Origin: Pseudomonas sp. PDM04
GTDB taxonomy: Bacteria; Pseudomonadota; Gammaproteobacteria; Pseudomonadales; Pseudomonadaceae
Assembly: GCF_014851765.1 (NCBI RefSeq)
Contig: NZ_JACVAI010000007.1
Location: 62,001 to 126,000, forward strand
Direction of reading: 5' to 3'
Length of the DNA stretch: 64,000 bases
Part shown: one piece after another, positions 1-8,658 of the stretch
Numbering within the stretch: the stretch's first letter is position 1
How the letters are laid out: each line of letters starts with the position of its first letter
Translations under genes and position numbers: made by a program
The notes under the pieces: model-generated
Told to the model about the DNA's origin: nothing
The model's database searches: none
What the model saw: the letters and a program-made list of their open reading frames with translations, nothing else

Positions 1-63
1 GCCCATTGCCGCTACGGCAACCTCTCCGATCAACTCACCCGGGTGCTCTGGGTTTACACGTGA
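1..63 (+). CDS. 3' end of an unidentified gene (partial)
   Basis: An open frame runs from the window edge to a TGA at 61-63 and encodes 20 C-terminal residues ending LWVYT. It lies 18 bases upstream of the glutamine-synthetase-family gene on the same strand, so the two may be co-transcribed. The fragment is too short to assign to a family. Confidence 0.45.
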   Translation, partial: AHCRYGNLSDQLTRVLWVYT

Positions 64-81
64 CAAAAAACAAGGAACGCA

Positions 82-1431
82 ATGATGGATGCTGTCTGTT
101 CTGAACTGGTTGCTGAAGTGCGCACGTTTCGCCAGCGCCACCCGGACGTGCGCTACGTCGACCTGATTTCCCTGGACATTCCCGGGCATTTCTACGGCAA
201 GCGCTATCCAATCGAGATGCTCGAAAAAGTCGCCGCCGGCAGCGCGCTCAAGCTGCCGCAGAACTGCGTCTTGCTGGGCGCCCAGGGCGGTTTGTTCAAG
301 ATTGGCGATTACTGCTTCAACGACGGTGACCCCGATGCACCGCGGCGTCTGGTGCCGGGCACGCTGAAAATCGTCGATTGGGAAAAACAGCCCCTGGGCC
401 AGATGTTGATCACCTCCAGCGGCACCGAGAAACCGATTGTCTTCGAGCCACGGGAAGTGTTGGCGCAAGTCCTGGAGCGCCTGGCGCGCAAAGGGATTTT
501 CCCGGTGGTGGCCTTCGAGCTGGAATTCTATTTGTTCGATCGCCAGTTGCGTGACGGCTTGCCCCAGTTTGCACGGGATTCGCTGACCGACGATGCGGAT
601 GACCAGCCGAACATGCACATCGAACGGTTGACACGCTTCTCGCCGGTGCTGGATGAGATGGTCGAGACCGCTCGTGCACAAGGCATCGACACCACTGTGA
701 TCACCGCCGAACTGGGCCCTGGCCAGTTTGAAATCAACTTCGGCCATCTCGATGACGGGCTGCGGGCCGCCGACTGGGCCGCACTTTTTTGCCGCAGCAC
801 CCGGGGCGTGGCGATGAAGCACAATTACCGCGCCAGCTTCATGGCTAAGCCCTATTTGCAGCATCCCGGCAGCGGCATGCATGTGCACGTGAGCCTGTAC
901 GACAAGGCCGGCAACAACCTGCTGGCGGCGAACGGCCAGCAGCCGCTGCGCCATGCAGTGGCCGGTTGCCTGCAACTGTTGCCCCATTGCATGCCGATCT
1001 TCGCGCCCAACCACAACGCCATGCGTCGCCTGAGCGGCACCACCAACGTCGCGACCCGTGCCAGCTGGGGCTTCGAAGACCGGGATGCGTGTGTGCGGGT
1101 GCCCGAATCGGACCCTGACAATCTGCGGATCGAACACCGCCTGGCCGGTGCCGATGCCAATCCGTACCTGGTGCTGGCCGCGATCCTGGTGGGGTTGGAG
1201 CACGGCCTCGAGGCGAAGCAGGAACCGATCGCGCCGCTCAACCAGGATCGCAGCAGCGGGGTCGACTTCCCGTTGGAGATGCTGGAGGCGGTGCGCTCGA
1301 TGCAAAACCATGAACCGCTGCGGGAGGGGTTGGGCGCAGAATTCGTGAAGGTCTACTGCGAAAACAAGCGCCAGGATCATTTGGCATTTCTGCAGGACAT
1401 CAGTGCCCGTGAGTACCGCTGGTTCCTGTAA
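82..1431 (+). CDS. Glutamine-synthetase-family protein (gamma-glutamylpolyamine synthetase-like)
   Basis: A 449-residue protein of the usual length for the PuuA/SpuI-like branch of the glutamine synthetase superfamily, which ligates glutamate to an amine using ATP. The catalytic beta-barrel is visible: the FELEFYLF strand near residue 155, the GPGQFEINF metal-binding segment near 215, GSGMHVHVSLYD near 265, and the RLSGTTNVATRASWG plus RIEHRLAGADANPYL segments near 320-360. The start follows a good ribosome site (AAGGAACGCA), with a second ATG immediately after the first. The substrate cannot be read from sequence; polyamine or amine catabolism is inferred from the family. It is cytoplasmic. 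Ordinary glutamine synthetase is less likely given this branch's N-terminus. Confidence 0.85.
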   Translation: MMDAVCSELVAEVRTFRQRHPDVRYVDLISLDIPGHFYGKRYPIEMLEKVAAGSALKLPQNCVLLGAQGGLFKIGDYCFNDGDPDAPRRLVPGTLKIVDWEKQPLGQMLITSSGTEKPIVFEPREVLAQVLERLARKGIFPVVAFELEFYLFDRQLRDGLPQFARDSLTDDADDQPNMHIERLTRFSPVLDEMVETARAQGIDTTVITAELGPGQFEINFGHLDDGLRAADWAALFCRSTRGVAMKHNYRASFMAKPYLQHPGSGMHVHVSLYDKAGNNLLAANGQQPLRHAVAGCLQLLPHCMPIFAPNHNAMRRLSGTTNVATRASWGFEDRDACVRVPESDPDNLRIEHRLAGADANPYLVLAAILVGLEHGLEAKQEPIAPLNQDRSSGVDFPLEMLEAVRSMQNHEPLREGLGAEFVKVYCENKRQDHLAFLQDISAREYRWFL

Positions 1432-1588
1432 ACAGACCATTTGTCGCGGCACAGCCTTAAAAAATGTGTGGATATTGAAGGGGTTAACGGTCTTTTTAAC
1501 CACATGGTGAACGAAAACATATTGTTACATGGTGAAAATCACCGTAACATTCGGCCCGCGTTCACCACCACGGTTTATGCATTTTTAG

Positions 1589-1624
1589 ATCCCGGGCTTC
1601 CATCAGCTGCCCGGGATTTTTTTT
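1589..1624 (+). terminator. Rho-independent terminator
   Basis: A nine-base stem (ATCCCGGGC with GCCCGGGAT) is followed by a run of eight T. It lies about 160 bases after the glutamine-synthetase-family gene and ends its transcript. The stretch between gene and hairpin shows no convincing coding sequence. Confidence 0.85.
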
Positions 1625-1702
1625 GCCTGCTATTGGCGGGAGAGGGCGCAAACCTCATCCAGCGTTCCGGGCCGTGACAGAATTTTTTTTGAAATCAAGG
1701 GG

Positions 1703-1731
1703 TTGTCAGCCCCGGCAATTCAGTCCATAAT
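1703..1731 (+). promoter_or_regulatory. Candidate sigma-70 promoter for tRNA-Cys
   Basis: TTGTCA and CATAAT are separated by 17 bases. The predicted start lies roughly 110 bases before tRNA-Cys, with no gene between. This is a sequence match only. Confidence 0.5.
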
Positions 1732-1849
1732 TCACGCCATCGAAAGCACTGACTGCTGAAAAAGCTCAATGTTTTCAAGGAGTTAGATCTAGAATCTACT
1801 CCAGGTTTGTACGCCTTTGATGTTGTTCAAATGACATCGAATGCATTGG

Positions 1850-1923
1850 GGCCGAGTAGCAAAATGGTTATGCAGCGGATTGCAAATCCGCCTACGCCGG
1901 TTCGATTCCGACCTCGGCCTCCA
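1850..1923 (+). tRNA. tRNA-Cys (GCA anticodon)
   Basis: A complete cloverleaf: acceptor stem GGCCGAG/CTCGGCC, anticodon loop with GCA, T-loop GGTTCGATTCC and an encoded CCA end. Length 74. A terminator follows directly, so it is transcribed alone or as the last gene of its unit. Confidence 0.95.
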
Positions 1924-1931
1924 CTCTTAGA

Positions 1932-1966
1932 AACCCCGTAGATCAATGGTCTACGGGGTTTTTTTA
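1932..1966 (+). terminator. Terminator after tRNA-Cys
   Basis: An eleven-base perfect stem (AACCCCGTAGA with TCTACGGGGTT) around a short loop, followed by seven T. It begins nine bases after the tRNA. Confidence 0.9.
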
Positions 1967-2100
1967 TGCCTTCGATAAAGCAAGGTGTTCCGCAATGATT
2001 GGGAGGGGTTCCGCAACCCTTTCATTAATATGCGAGATCCCGCTCCCATTTGCGTGGCACAGGTGGGTGCCGAAGGGGTGGTCAGGTCTCTTCATGACAG

Positions 2101-2145
2101 GCCGGTTTCGGCCAAAAGCAGATTCTGGACAGGTAGCCGTTGATG
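2101..2145. repeat. Intergenic hairpin-type repeat, degenerate copy
   Basis: Contains a GCCGGTTTCGGCC hairpin followed by AAAAGCAG and GGTAGCCG. It resembles the copies at 2640 and 3806, which share the GTCCGCTT-TGGC core and a CGGCAGC-like tail, but is more decayed. The flanking 1967-2199 stretch has no supported gene. Confidence 0.35.
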
Positions 2146-2199
2146 TCTCTACGCTGGACGATCTAGTGACAGCACAGCGGTAAAAAAGGAGTAGTCACG

Positions 2200-2565
2200 T
2201 TGGAAGTTGCCATTGATCGAGATAGCGTTCATGCAGGAGATGATCTGGGAAGCCATGCGACGTCGATCACACTCGATCCATCAGCAACGCTGCGCGCCTT
2301 AATCGAAGTGATACAAGATGCCGGCTACTTACCGGGTATCAATGGAGGCAAGGCTACTTGGATTATTTGGTCGTCTGGCAAACCAATAGGTGTTTTAGCG
2401 CAGCAATGGCCAGCACCTAAATTGACCGTGCCGCCCGACAGCACCGTTGATCAATATTTCGGAAATACCGAACCTCGCCTTCTGTTTAGATATTGGTGTC
2501 AGGCAGATCCAGATGAGGTCTTTTCGAATATCAAGACCGGAAATGAGCCACCTTCACGATTTTAG
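2200..2565 (+). CDS. Unknown 121-residue protein
   Basis: Starts with TTG after a strong ribosome site (AAAGGAG, eight bases upstream). No signal peptide or membrane segment is seen. The N-terminal half has a ubiquitin-like/beta-rich look (SITLDPSATLRALIEVI), then WIIWSSGKPIGVLAQQW. The family is not recognised; small immunity-type proteins can look like this, but nothing proves it. It stands alone between tRNA-Cys and repeat-rich DNA, suggesting acquired DNA. Confidence 0.6.
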   Translation: MEVAIDRDSVHAGDDLGSHATSITLDPSATLRALIEVIQDAGYLPGINGGKATWIIWSSGKPIGVLAQQWPAPKLTVPPDSTVDQYFGNTEPRLLFRYWCQADPDEVFSNIKTGNEPPSRF

Positions 2566-2624
2566 GATTGGCGGTGGACATTTCTGTCGATCAATGCGGT
2601 TCAGATGACTGCTATGGGGCGGAA

Positions 2625-2705
2625 GCGGTCGTCATGAACGTCCGCTTTTGGCTGTGGCTGCCGCTCCTGTCCGTCCGCTTCCGGCCACGAGTCGGCCGAA
2701 ACGTC
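2625..2705. repeat. Intergenic repeat copy
   Basis: Carries GTCCGCTTTTGGC, then GGCTGCCGCTCC and a second GTCCGCTTCCGGCC, i.e. two degenerate hairpin arms. The same elements occur near 3806 in cleaner form. The short frames through it are composition artefacts. The rest of 2706-2844 shows no supported gene. Confidence 0.4.
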
Positions 2706-2844
2706 CGGCATATCTCGCCGCGCAGCGCCAGAGCAGAGTGTCCAGAGTACACCATCGAGTATCAAGCTTTTGCTGTTCTTGGTGTTAAAGAATAACTTCC
2801 GCTTAATCTACTGCTCACGAAAGCAAGATTTTATTGTGGTGGGT

Positions 2845-3408
2845 TTAATTATAGATAAAAGTATAGCTCATAATGTAGCTACCTATTTTATTCGTGCGGG
2901 CACTCACCCATACGAGCTGCATTCCCTGTTGTATATTTTTATCCAAATCCATTTTGTTCGTGCAAAGCTCAATCCAGCGGTTTGTACTTTGATCTTCGAT
3001 CCATAGACCTGCCTCGCAACGACCAAACTTCCCCCTGGAAGGTCCGGGGTATCTCAGCTCATATGAAGATTTATAACTAATAATCTTGCCAGGCAAAAGA
3101 TAGGCCGCGGTGGCATAACCATTCAGAGATAGAATAAATCCTAAGCAGAACCCTCCAGTAAAAGAATTTAAAGCCTGTATTGCTGTCTTGCGCCCGGGCC
3201 GCTTGTAGAGTGTTCGAATTGCTGCAATAAATCCAGTAATCGAGCTGATCAGCAGGTATGTACCCCATTCGGGGATTTCAGGCATCAAAACTGTTCTTGC
3301 TGAAATTTTAGAAGCCCAGCCTACATAATAAAGCCATGCGCCAAAAAGCAAAAATACCACTGTTATAACTATTTTTTTTGATTTGCTTTCGGGTGAACTA
3401 GGTTCCAT
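2845..3408 (-). CDS. Unknown membrane protein (three predicted TM segments)
   Basis: 187 residues. Hydrophobic segments lie near residues 12-31, 48-68 and 84-106, followed by a soluble C-terminal domain of about 80 residues with Cys and Trp (RCEAGLWIEDQSTNRWIELC). The gene is AT-richer than the host genes on either side, pointing to horizontal acquisition. It precedes nothing on its strand closer than the small gene at 3451, about 40 bases upstream, and may share its transcript. Function unknown. Confidence 0.65.
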   Translation of the reverse strand: MEPSSPESKSKKIVITVVFLLFGAWLYYVGWASKISARTVLMPEIPEWGTYLLISSITGFIAAIRTLYKRPGRKTAIQALNSFTGGFCLGFILSLNGYATAAYLLPGKIISYKSSYELRYPGPSRGKFGRCEAGLWIEDQSTNRWIELCTNKMDLDKNIQQGMQLVWVSARTNKIGSYIMSYTFIYN

Positions 3409-3450
3409 AAGCAGCTCTTGGGGGAAGCAGTAATTGTCGGAGGCAAAAAT

Positions 3451-3708
3451 TTAAGTGGTGACGTCAGCGGGGGGAGGAAGAAACTCATAAGTCAACCCTG
3501 CCTCATAAAACACCGTTCGCCACTCTAGAAAACCCGGACGGTATTCGCACAGAAGACGAACGATCTGCCCATCCTCTCCGATATAGACTTCTTCCACCAA
3601 AGCGATATCTCCTGGCGCTGTCTCGCGAGAGTTAATCCAATCAGTTAAAACTATTTTTGCTTGGTCAGCGCTGATTAGTTTTATGAGATCGCCTTTAGAC
3701 AGTGCCAT
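3451..3708 (-). CDS. Unknown 85-residue protein
   Basis: Begins with ATG after GAAGGGAC. Acidic, apparently all-beta in its C-terminal half (ALVEEVYIGEDGQIVRLLCEY), no membrane segment. It lies just upstream of the membrane-protein gene on the same strand, so the two may be one unit. Family not recognised; an immunity or chaperone role for its neighbour would be speculation. Confidence 0.6.
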   Translation of the reverse strand: MALSKGDLIKLISADQAKIVLTDWINSRETAPGDIALVEEVYIGEDGQIVRLLCEYRPGFLEWRTVFYEAGLTYEFLPPPADVTT

Positions 3709-3805
3709 GTCCCTTCGCCTGGATTTTTACTGATAACAAGTACATAAGCCTATCGGCTTTTTAAGGCAAAGTCCTTTCTTTTAGTCCGAAGGCTTCCTTT
3801 AGACG

Positions 3806-3860
3806 ATGTCCGCTTCTGGCCGGAAGCGGACGGTCAAGAGCGGCAGCTACCGGACAGATG
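3806..3860. repeat. Intergenic repeat, best copy, with perfect hairpin
   Basis: GTCCGCTTC and GAAGCGGAC form a nine-base stem with a TGGCCG-type loop, followed by AGCGGCAGCTACCGG. The same core occurs near 2640 and, degraded, near 2101. Pseudomonas intergenic regions often carry such short palindromic elements; whether these are mobile or regulatory cannot be read here. Confidence 0.5.
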
Positions 3861-3866
3861 TGGTCA

Positions 3867-4790
3867 TTAGATGTTACTAGCAGAGGGCAGTAAATGAGCT
3901 CCAAGCTTTTCCAGTAATGCATTGACTTTCGGAAGTGTTTGTCGATTTTTGATCCAAACCAGATTGATGGCCATGCCAGTGGTTGCCAAGTGGGGAAGCA
4001 CCTCAACCAAGGTTCCCTCTTCAAGCTGACGTTTGATCAGCCATGAAGGTAGTTGTGCGATCCCGCATCCCGCCGTTACCGCGATCACCAGACCTTCACC
4101 ATCTCCCACAACGAACTTCGCAGCGATCGACCTGCGTTCAATTTCGCCAGGGTGCTTTCCCGCAAAACTCCAAGGGCTGACCGTTCCATCCGCCCAGCCG
4201 TAAACGATGCACTGATGCTGTTCCAGATCACGATCGGTCACAGGCGTGCCGTGTTTGCTCAAGTAAGCGGGCGACGCACAGAAGATATGCCACTCGCTGC
4301 CCAGGTAGCGATGCCCCAGCGCAGCGGGCCAGACGTCCGAACCCCCGATCCGCACAGCAATATCGACACCTTCCTCGACAGGATCAATGAGGCGGTCGGA
4401 GAATGAAATGTGTGGATGCAACAGCGCATGTTCCTGAGCAAACTGCAAAATGATCGGAAGGGCCAGCAGGCGGCCAAACGCACCTGGAAGGTCTATGCGA
4501 ATCCTGCCACGAGGCTCAGTGTTTTCGGCGTGCAGAGACAGCTCTGCCTCCTCCAGGTCTGCCAACACACCGGTACACGTGCGATAGAACGCCACCCCCG
4601 CGTCAGTCAGGGCCAGGCGACGAGTGGTGCGATGGAACAACCGAACTCCGAGCCTGCTTTCCAATCGAGCGATGGCTTTGCTGATTGCAGATCCCGTCAG
4701 ACTCATCCGATCGGCAGCGGCTGTGAAACTGCCGCAGTCCGCCACACAGACGAACACATCAATTCCCTTCAAGCGCTCTGAGGAAAACAT
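3867..4790 (-). CDS. LysR-family transcriptional regulator
   Basis: 307 residues, normal LysR length. An N-terminal winged helix-turn-helix spans roughly residues 5-64 (FVCVADCGSFTAAADRM...SAISKAIARLE...LFHRTTRRLALT), followed by the periplasmic-binding-like effector domain (residues 90-300). The protein binds DNA as a tetramer and senses a small molecule, unknown here. It is divergent from the MFS transporter at 4942; the shared 150-base intergenic gap is the likely regulatory site, so control of that transporter is the best inference. Confidence 0.9.
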   Translation of the reverse strand: MFSSERLKGIDVFVCVADCGSFTAAADRMSLTGSAISKAIARLESRLGVRLFHRTTRRLALTDAGVAFYRTCTGVLADLEEAELSLHAENTEPRGRIRIDLPGAFGRLLALPIILQFAQEHALLHPHISFSDRLIDPVEEGVDIAVRIGGSDVWPAALGHRYLGSEWHIFCASPAYLSKHGTPVTDRDLEQHQCIVYGWADGTVSPWSFAGKHPGEIERRSIAAKFVVGDGEGLVIAVTAGCGIAQLPSWLIKRQLEEGTLVEVLPHLATTGMAINLVWIKNRQTLPKVNALLEKLGAHLLPSASNI

Positions 4791-4941
4791 GGCATCTCTC
4801 TATTGATGAATTCTATTCTTAAAATTCGATAACAAACATCATAAATCAGAACCAAATTCACCAGTAAGCTTGATTTCAATGCATCGTTCACGATGCGACC
4901 GGCGTTTGCCATAAACCAACCTGCTGAACATTGAGGCAAGG

Positions 4942-6159
4942 ATGCTAACCAAACTGAAAAACTATCCGACAACGGTAAATTTGCTGCTTTCAGCGTCCTT
5001 GATATTGACCTTGTCGCGAGCAATCACTTTGCCCTATCTGGTCATCTACCTGTCCGGCAGTTTCGGTTTGAGCATCGCCGATATCGGCCTGGTCATTGGC
5101 AGTACACTGATTATCGGCTCGTTATTGAGTCTGTATGGGGGCTTTCTGGTTGATAAAACATCCAGTTACCGGCTGATCCTGTGGCTCAGTTGCCTGTTTA
5201 CGCTAGGTTTCCTCGGGACGTTTCTTGCTCGCGATCTCTGGCTCTTCTACAGCTGTCTGGTATTAATCAATCTGACCTATGCGGTGATTGATATCGCGGT
5301 CAAATCAGGATTCGGCAGCCTGCTCCCTGTCACTGGCCGCAGCGAAGTGTTCTCGATCAAATACACGCTGACCAATATCGGATATGCCATCGGTCCCTTT
5401 CTTGGCGCTAGCGTGGCCAAGATAGATATCAGCTTGCCATTCCTGTTTTCCGCAGGGCTTGGAGCAGGATTCTTTTTCATCTATTTCGTCTGGGGTGATA
5501 GGAATTTGGGCGCCACCGATGAAGCTCGGAAACCCTCGCCGTTTCTCTCCGTAGGAAAATTACTGCTCCGGGATTATCGATTGGTGTGTTTCACCCTTGG
5601 CGGGCTTTTCAGCGCAGTGGTCTTTGGCCAGTTCACGGCCTATCTCTCACAGTATCTGATGGTTACTACCACACCAGAATCTACATACCGCATCATCAGT
5701 ACCATTGTGGCTACCAATGCGCTGATGGTGATCGGATTGCAGTATTCCATAGGCAGAAAGATCACCAACCGACACCTGAACCTGTGGCTTGCGGCGGGGC
5801 TGGGCATGTTCATGATGGGGTTGGCCGGTTTTGCACTGTCGACTTCCGTTCCACACTGGGTCATTTCCATGGCCATCTTTACGATCGGCGAGATCATCGT
5901 ATTGCCCGCCGAGTACATGTTCATCGACAGAATTGCGCCGGACAACCTGCGCGGCATGTATTACGGAGCGCAAAACCTGTCCAATCTTGGTGCTGCACTG
6001 GGCCCGGTTCTTTGCGGAATAGTATTGGCAACCCAGCATCCTCATTACATCTTCTACATGCTGGCACTCTTCATCGTTGCGGGTGGATTGTTTTACCTGG
6101 CAGGAGCTTCCAATTTGAGAGTTGCAACGGGTAAGGGGCTGATTGATGAACCGCAATGA
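4942..6159 (+). CDS. Major facilitator superfamily transporter
   Basis: 405 residues with about 12 hydrophobic segments. After segment 2 comes a motif-A-like loop (GGFLVDKTSSYR), as in drug/sugar efflux MFS proteins. The ATG follows GAGGCAAGG. Inner membrane; substrate unknown. It is transcribed away from the LysR gene at 3867, which probably regulates it; such pairs often export a toxic compound, but that is family-level inference. Confidence 0.88.
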   Translation: MLTKLKNYPTTVNLLLSASLILTLSRAITLPYLVIYLSGSFGLSIADIGLVIGSTLIIGSLLSLYGGFLVDKTSSYRLILWLSCLFTLGFLGTFLARDLWLFYSCLVLINLTYAVIDIAVKSGFGSLLPVTGRSEVFSIKYTLTNIGYAIGPFLGASVAKIDISLPFLFSAGLGAGFFFIYFVWGDRNLGATDEARKPSPFLSVGKLLLRDYRLVCFTLGGLFSAVVFGQFTAYLSQYLMVTTTPESTYRIISTIVATNALMVIGLQYSIGRKITNRHLNLWLAAGLGMFMMGLAGFALSTSVPHWVISMAIFTIGEIIVLPAEYMFIDRIAPDNLRGMYYGAQNLSNLGAALGPVLCGIVLATQHPHYIFYMLALFIVAGGLFYLAGASNLRVATGKGLIDEPQ

Positions 6160-6190
6160 GGACGTCAATGAGGCATAAAAAGTTGTTGCT

Positions 6191-6411
6191 CAGAGAACTG
6201 GCGATCTAGGGGCAACAGCCATCGGACTTGACCCGACGGTGTGCGGTACCCACACGCTACGGCGAACCAAGGCTTCGTTGATCTATCGCAGGACCAAGAA
6301 CTTAAGGGCAGTTCAACTCTTGCTTTGTCATACGAAACTCGAAAGCACTGTAGGTACTTGGGCATTGAGGTAGACGATGCTCTAGAAATGGCAGAGCAGA
6401 CAGACGTGTAA
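6191..6411 (+). pseudogene. Remnant of a tyrosine site-specific integrase (frameshifted)
   Basis: The frame from 6191 encodes AIGLDPTVCGTHTLRRTKAS, then YRRTKNLRAVQLLLCHTKLE, the HxLRRT and LLGHTKLE boxes of a small Pseudomonas-type phage/transposon integrase. One missing base at about 6352 shifts the frame; the next frame resumes with RYLGIEVDDALEMAEQT, containing the C-terminal tail after the tyrosine. No N-terminal half or start is present. It marks an old insertion between tRNA-Cys and tRNA-Leu. Confidence 0.8.
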
Positions 6412-6420
6412 TCTTGCACT

Positions 6421-6445
6421 GCGACGGTCTGGGCCAGACCGTCGC
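6421..6445. repeat. Twelve-base inverted repeat after the integrase remnant
   Basis: GCGACGGTCTGG and CCAGACCGTCGC are separated by one base, a near-perfect 25-base palindrome directly after the integrase remnant. No T run follows in a strong form, so it could be a decayed terminator or an attachment-type element. Confidence 0.5.
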
Positions 6446-6517
6446 TTTCCGACCCAAGGAGGCTAAGAGCTCAATCGCAGGACTGCTCATCCTCTTGCTT
6501 GGCATCCGATTCGGAGA

Positions 6518-6943
6518 TCAACGCTTCATGGCACTACACTCGTTACGCAAGTTGCTGTCTTGAATGTTGCCGCAGCTTTGACCGTTGATTTTGGCATTGC
6601 AGTAAGCGCGTTGATCACTGTTACTGATATTGCCGCAGCTTTGGCCATTCATTTCCGCCCAGCAACTGGCCCGAAGGTCGTTGTCACTGATGTTGCTGCA
6701 GCTTTGACCGTTGACTTTGGCATTGCAGTAAGCGCGCTGATCACTGTTACTGATGTTGCCGCAGCTTTGGCCATTCATTTCCGCCCAGCAACTGGCCCGA
6801 AGGTCGTTGTCACTGATGTTGCTGCAGCTTTGACCGTTGACTCTGGCATTGCAGTAAGCGCGTTGATCGCTGTCACTGATGTCGCCGCAACCAGCATGAG
6901 CGTAAGAACTCAACATCAACAACATCGCAATGATGACTCTCAT
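6518..6943 (-). CDS. Secreted Cys-rich tandem-repeat protein
   Basis: 141 residues from the ATG that follows GGAGAGAG; an in-frame ATG lies 12 bases further upstream. Residues 1-17 are a signal peptide ending SSYAHA. The mature part consists of about five 21-residue repeats, each with two Cys, of alternating types NGQSCSNISDNDLRASCWAE and NGQSCGNISNSDQRAYCNAK. The alternation makes a 126-base duplication at DNA level. Likely periplasmic or exported with disulfides. Similar small repeat proteins are known from Pseudomonas, but I know no function. Confidence 0.75.
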   Translation of the reverse strand: MRVIIAMLLMLSSYAHAGCGDISDSDQRAYCNARVNGQSCSNISDNDLRASCWAEMNGQSCGNISNSDQRAYCNAKVNGQSCSNISDNDLRASCWAEMNGQSCGNISNSDQRAYCNAKINGQSCGNIQDSNLRNECSAMKR

Positions 6944-7371
6944 CACTCTCTCCATGGGGTGTCAGGAAATAGCCTGACGCTGACTGATCCAAAATGATCT
7001 TTTTGCTGTAATGAGCAATCAAATTGACATCATTTTTTACGGAAGTTCCATGGGGATGTGACTTTCGGGCATACAGTTTTTTATGTTTTCTTCGACCCGA
7101 ATCGCCCCCGGCTTCGTAGGCGCGCGGAGTGACCGCTCCTAGCCGAGAGCCGCAGGTCGCGAGGGACGGTTCTCGATCTTAAGTGCACATGCAGTGAGAT
7201 TGCGCGGTTTCCCTGTCGCGAGAATAAGCGATTGCCAGCGGCGTCACCGAATGGATTTGGCGAATCTGCCCCTCTGTCCACTAGCATGTGACATGACGGG
7301 ATTGAGCGGTGCATCTCTGACTGATAGCATCTAGCTATCAATCTCAATGCTCATTTTCAGGAAGGGAATCC
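6944..7371. other. Intergenic region without a supported gene
   Basis: A small hairpin (GTCAGG..CCTGAC) lies near 6960-6977, and the region just before 7372 should carry the promoter of the secreted-protein gene. The frames across it look like composition artefacts. Confidence 0.5.
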
Positions 7372-8034
7372 ATGTCAAAGAAAGTTCTTGCTGCAGCGCT
7401 GGCCGCCATGGGGATATTGACCGGCATGCAGAATGCGGTGGCTGAAGACAACCTGTTCAAAAAATATGCTTACGACTCGCCGATAGCCAAATACACCGAG
7501 GCAGCAGGCTACTACGACTGTTCAGCCGAAATAGGTGCTACCGCACGATGCCTGGACGATGTGGATTTTCTGGATCAGAAGTTCACAGCAGCCCTGGTTT
7601 TCAGTGGTGACAAACTGATGTTGGTCTCGCTGTTTGCACCCTATGATCGTGACCTGTTCGCTCGCGCCGCTGGCGCTCTTGCAAAGACATTTACTCTGGT
7701 GTCGCTCGCTGACGGGAAATCCGTGCTGGATCTTATTGAGTTGGCGGGTAAAGCTAAAAACAATGATGAATACACAGCCACACTCACAAACTATGAGAGT
7801 GTGGCGTTGACCGCCAACAATGTGACCTACTCCTTTGTTGAAGGGCTCACCCCGACCAAGGGGTCCACTAACGCCCATAGTTTGATGAATTCAGCGCCTG
7901 ACAACATCAGGGGGGCTGATTTGGTTGTCTCTGGCGAGGGTGACGAGTCCAGCATCCTCATCAAGTTTTCTTTCCCGAAACTGGACGAAAACAAGCTTGT
8001 TCAGCAAGCCAAGAAGCCAGTCGAGTCGTTCTGA
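7372..8034 (+). CDS. Unknown secreted protein
   Basis: 220 residues, starting after GGAAGGGAATCC. Residues 1-24 form a classic signal peptide (Lys-rich start, Ala/Leu core, cleavage after AVA). The mature part has two Cys near residues 43 and 53 (YYDCSAEIGATARCLDD) and no membrane anchor, so it is probably periplasmic. A weak GCCCCGC/GCGGGGC hairpin follows at 8058-8075. Family not recognised. Confidence 0.75.
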   Translation: MSKKVLAAALAAMGILTGMQNAVAEDNLFKKYAYDSPIAKYTEAAGYYDCSAEIGATARCLDDVDFLDQKFTAALVFSGDKLMLVSLFAPYDRDLFARAAGALAKTFTLVSLADGKSVLDLIELAGKAKNNDEYTATLTNYESVALTANNVTYSFVEGLTPTKGSTNAHSLMNSAPDNIRGADLVVSGEGDESSILIKFSFPKLDENKLVQQAKKPVESF

Positions 8035-8057
8035 CCTCGCGCGTCCATTTGTGTTGG

Positions 8058-8080
8058 GCCCCGCAATAGCGGGGCTTCTG
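8058..8080 (+). terminator. Weak terminator after the secreted-protein gene
   Basis: Seven-base stem GCCCCGC/GCGGGGC with an AATA loop, but the T tract behind it is broken (TTCTGGTATTT). Confidence 0.45.
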
Positions 8081-8219
8081 GTATTTGTAGGGCTGTATCC
8101 TGACTCCAGAATTTCGAGTTGACAGGGCAACTTAATCGCCTCGGTTTGGATAACGGAGAAGGACCATCATTGCCTGTTCGCTGCCGTTGCACTCTTCGCT
8201 TCCGAGCTACGGCGCACGC

Positions 8220-8658
8220 TTAATCCAGATTTTCAGATTCTCCTGAGAACACTGCCAGGATCGCGCCATCTGCGCCTTCCTCTGAGGCTCCCTGGTTGCG
8301 AACATTCCCCACAGCACGGTCGACCTTGAACCATTCGAAGGCCTCGCTCGGTTCACCCTCTAATAACACCATCTGTTGGCGCGCTCCTTCGGTGTGGCCG
8401 GGTCTAACCACTCGCGGGCCAGCTTGGGAGACAAGACCACAGGGCGTCGATCGTGGACGTCCACCATGCCGCCCGCGCTGTCGGCAGCGATAATGACGAA
8501 CCCATCGTGCTCATTGGGTTCGTGGACTGCGTTCGGGGATTGGCCGATCGCCGCGCACAAAATCGGCGTGCGGTCCTTGTGACGGATGAGGTAGGGCTCT
8601 TGTCGGGTCCACCTTCGTCCACCCACTCAAACCAATTGTTGATGGCGAAGATCGCCCG
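8220..8658 (-). pseudogene. Decayed yedK (SRAP/HMCES-type) pseudogene
   Basis: Read on the minus strand, three frames in turn match an SRAP abasic-site-binding protein: RAIFAINNWFEWVDEGGPDK, then PYLIRHKDRTPILCAAIG and GFVIIAADSAGGMVDVHDRR with LSPKLAREWLDPATPKERA, then GEPSEAFEWFKVDRAVGNVR to the stop. Single-base changes near 8600 and 8362 break the frame, and the N-terminus with the catalytic Cys2 is missing. It is not functional as written. Confidence 0.8.

Noticed and set aside
1441-1677. 78-residue open frame after the glutamine-synthetase-family gene
   Set aside because: It runs through the terminator hairpin and lacks a ribosome site; composition is not protein-like.
2770-3006. Plus-strand frame opposite the membrane protein
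   Set aside because: It is an antisense shadow of the gene at 2845 and has no ribosome site.
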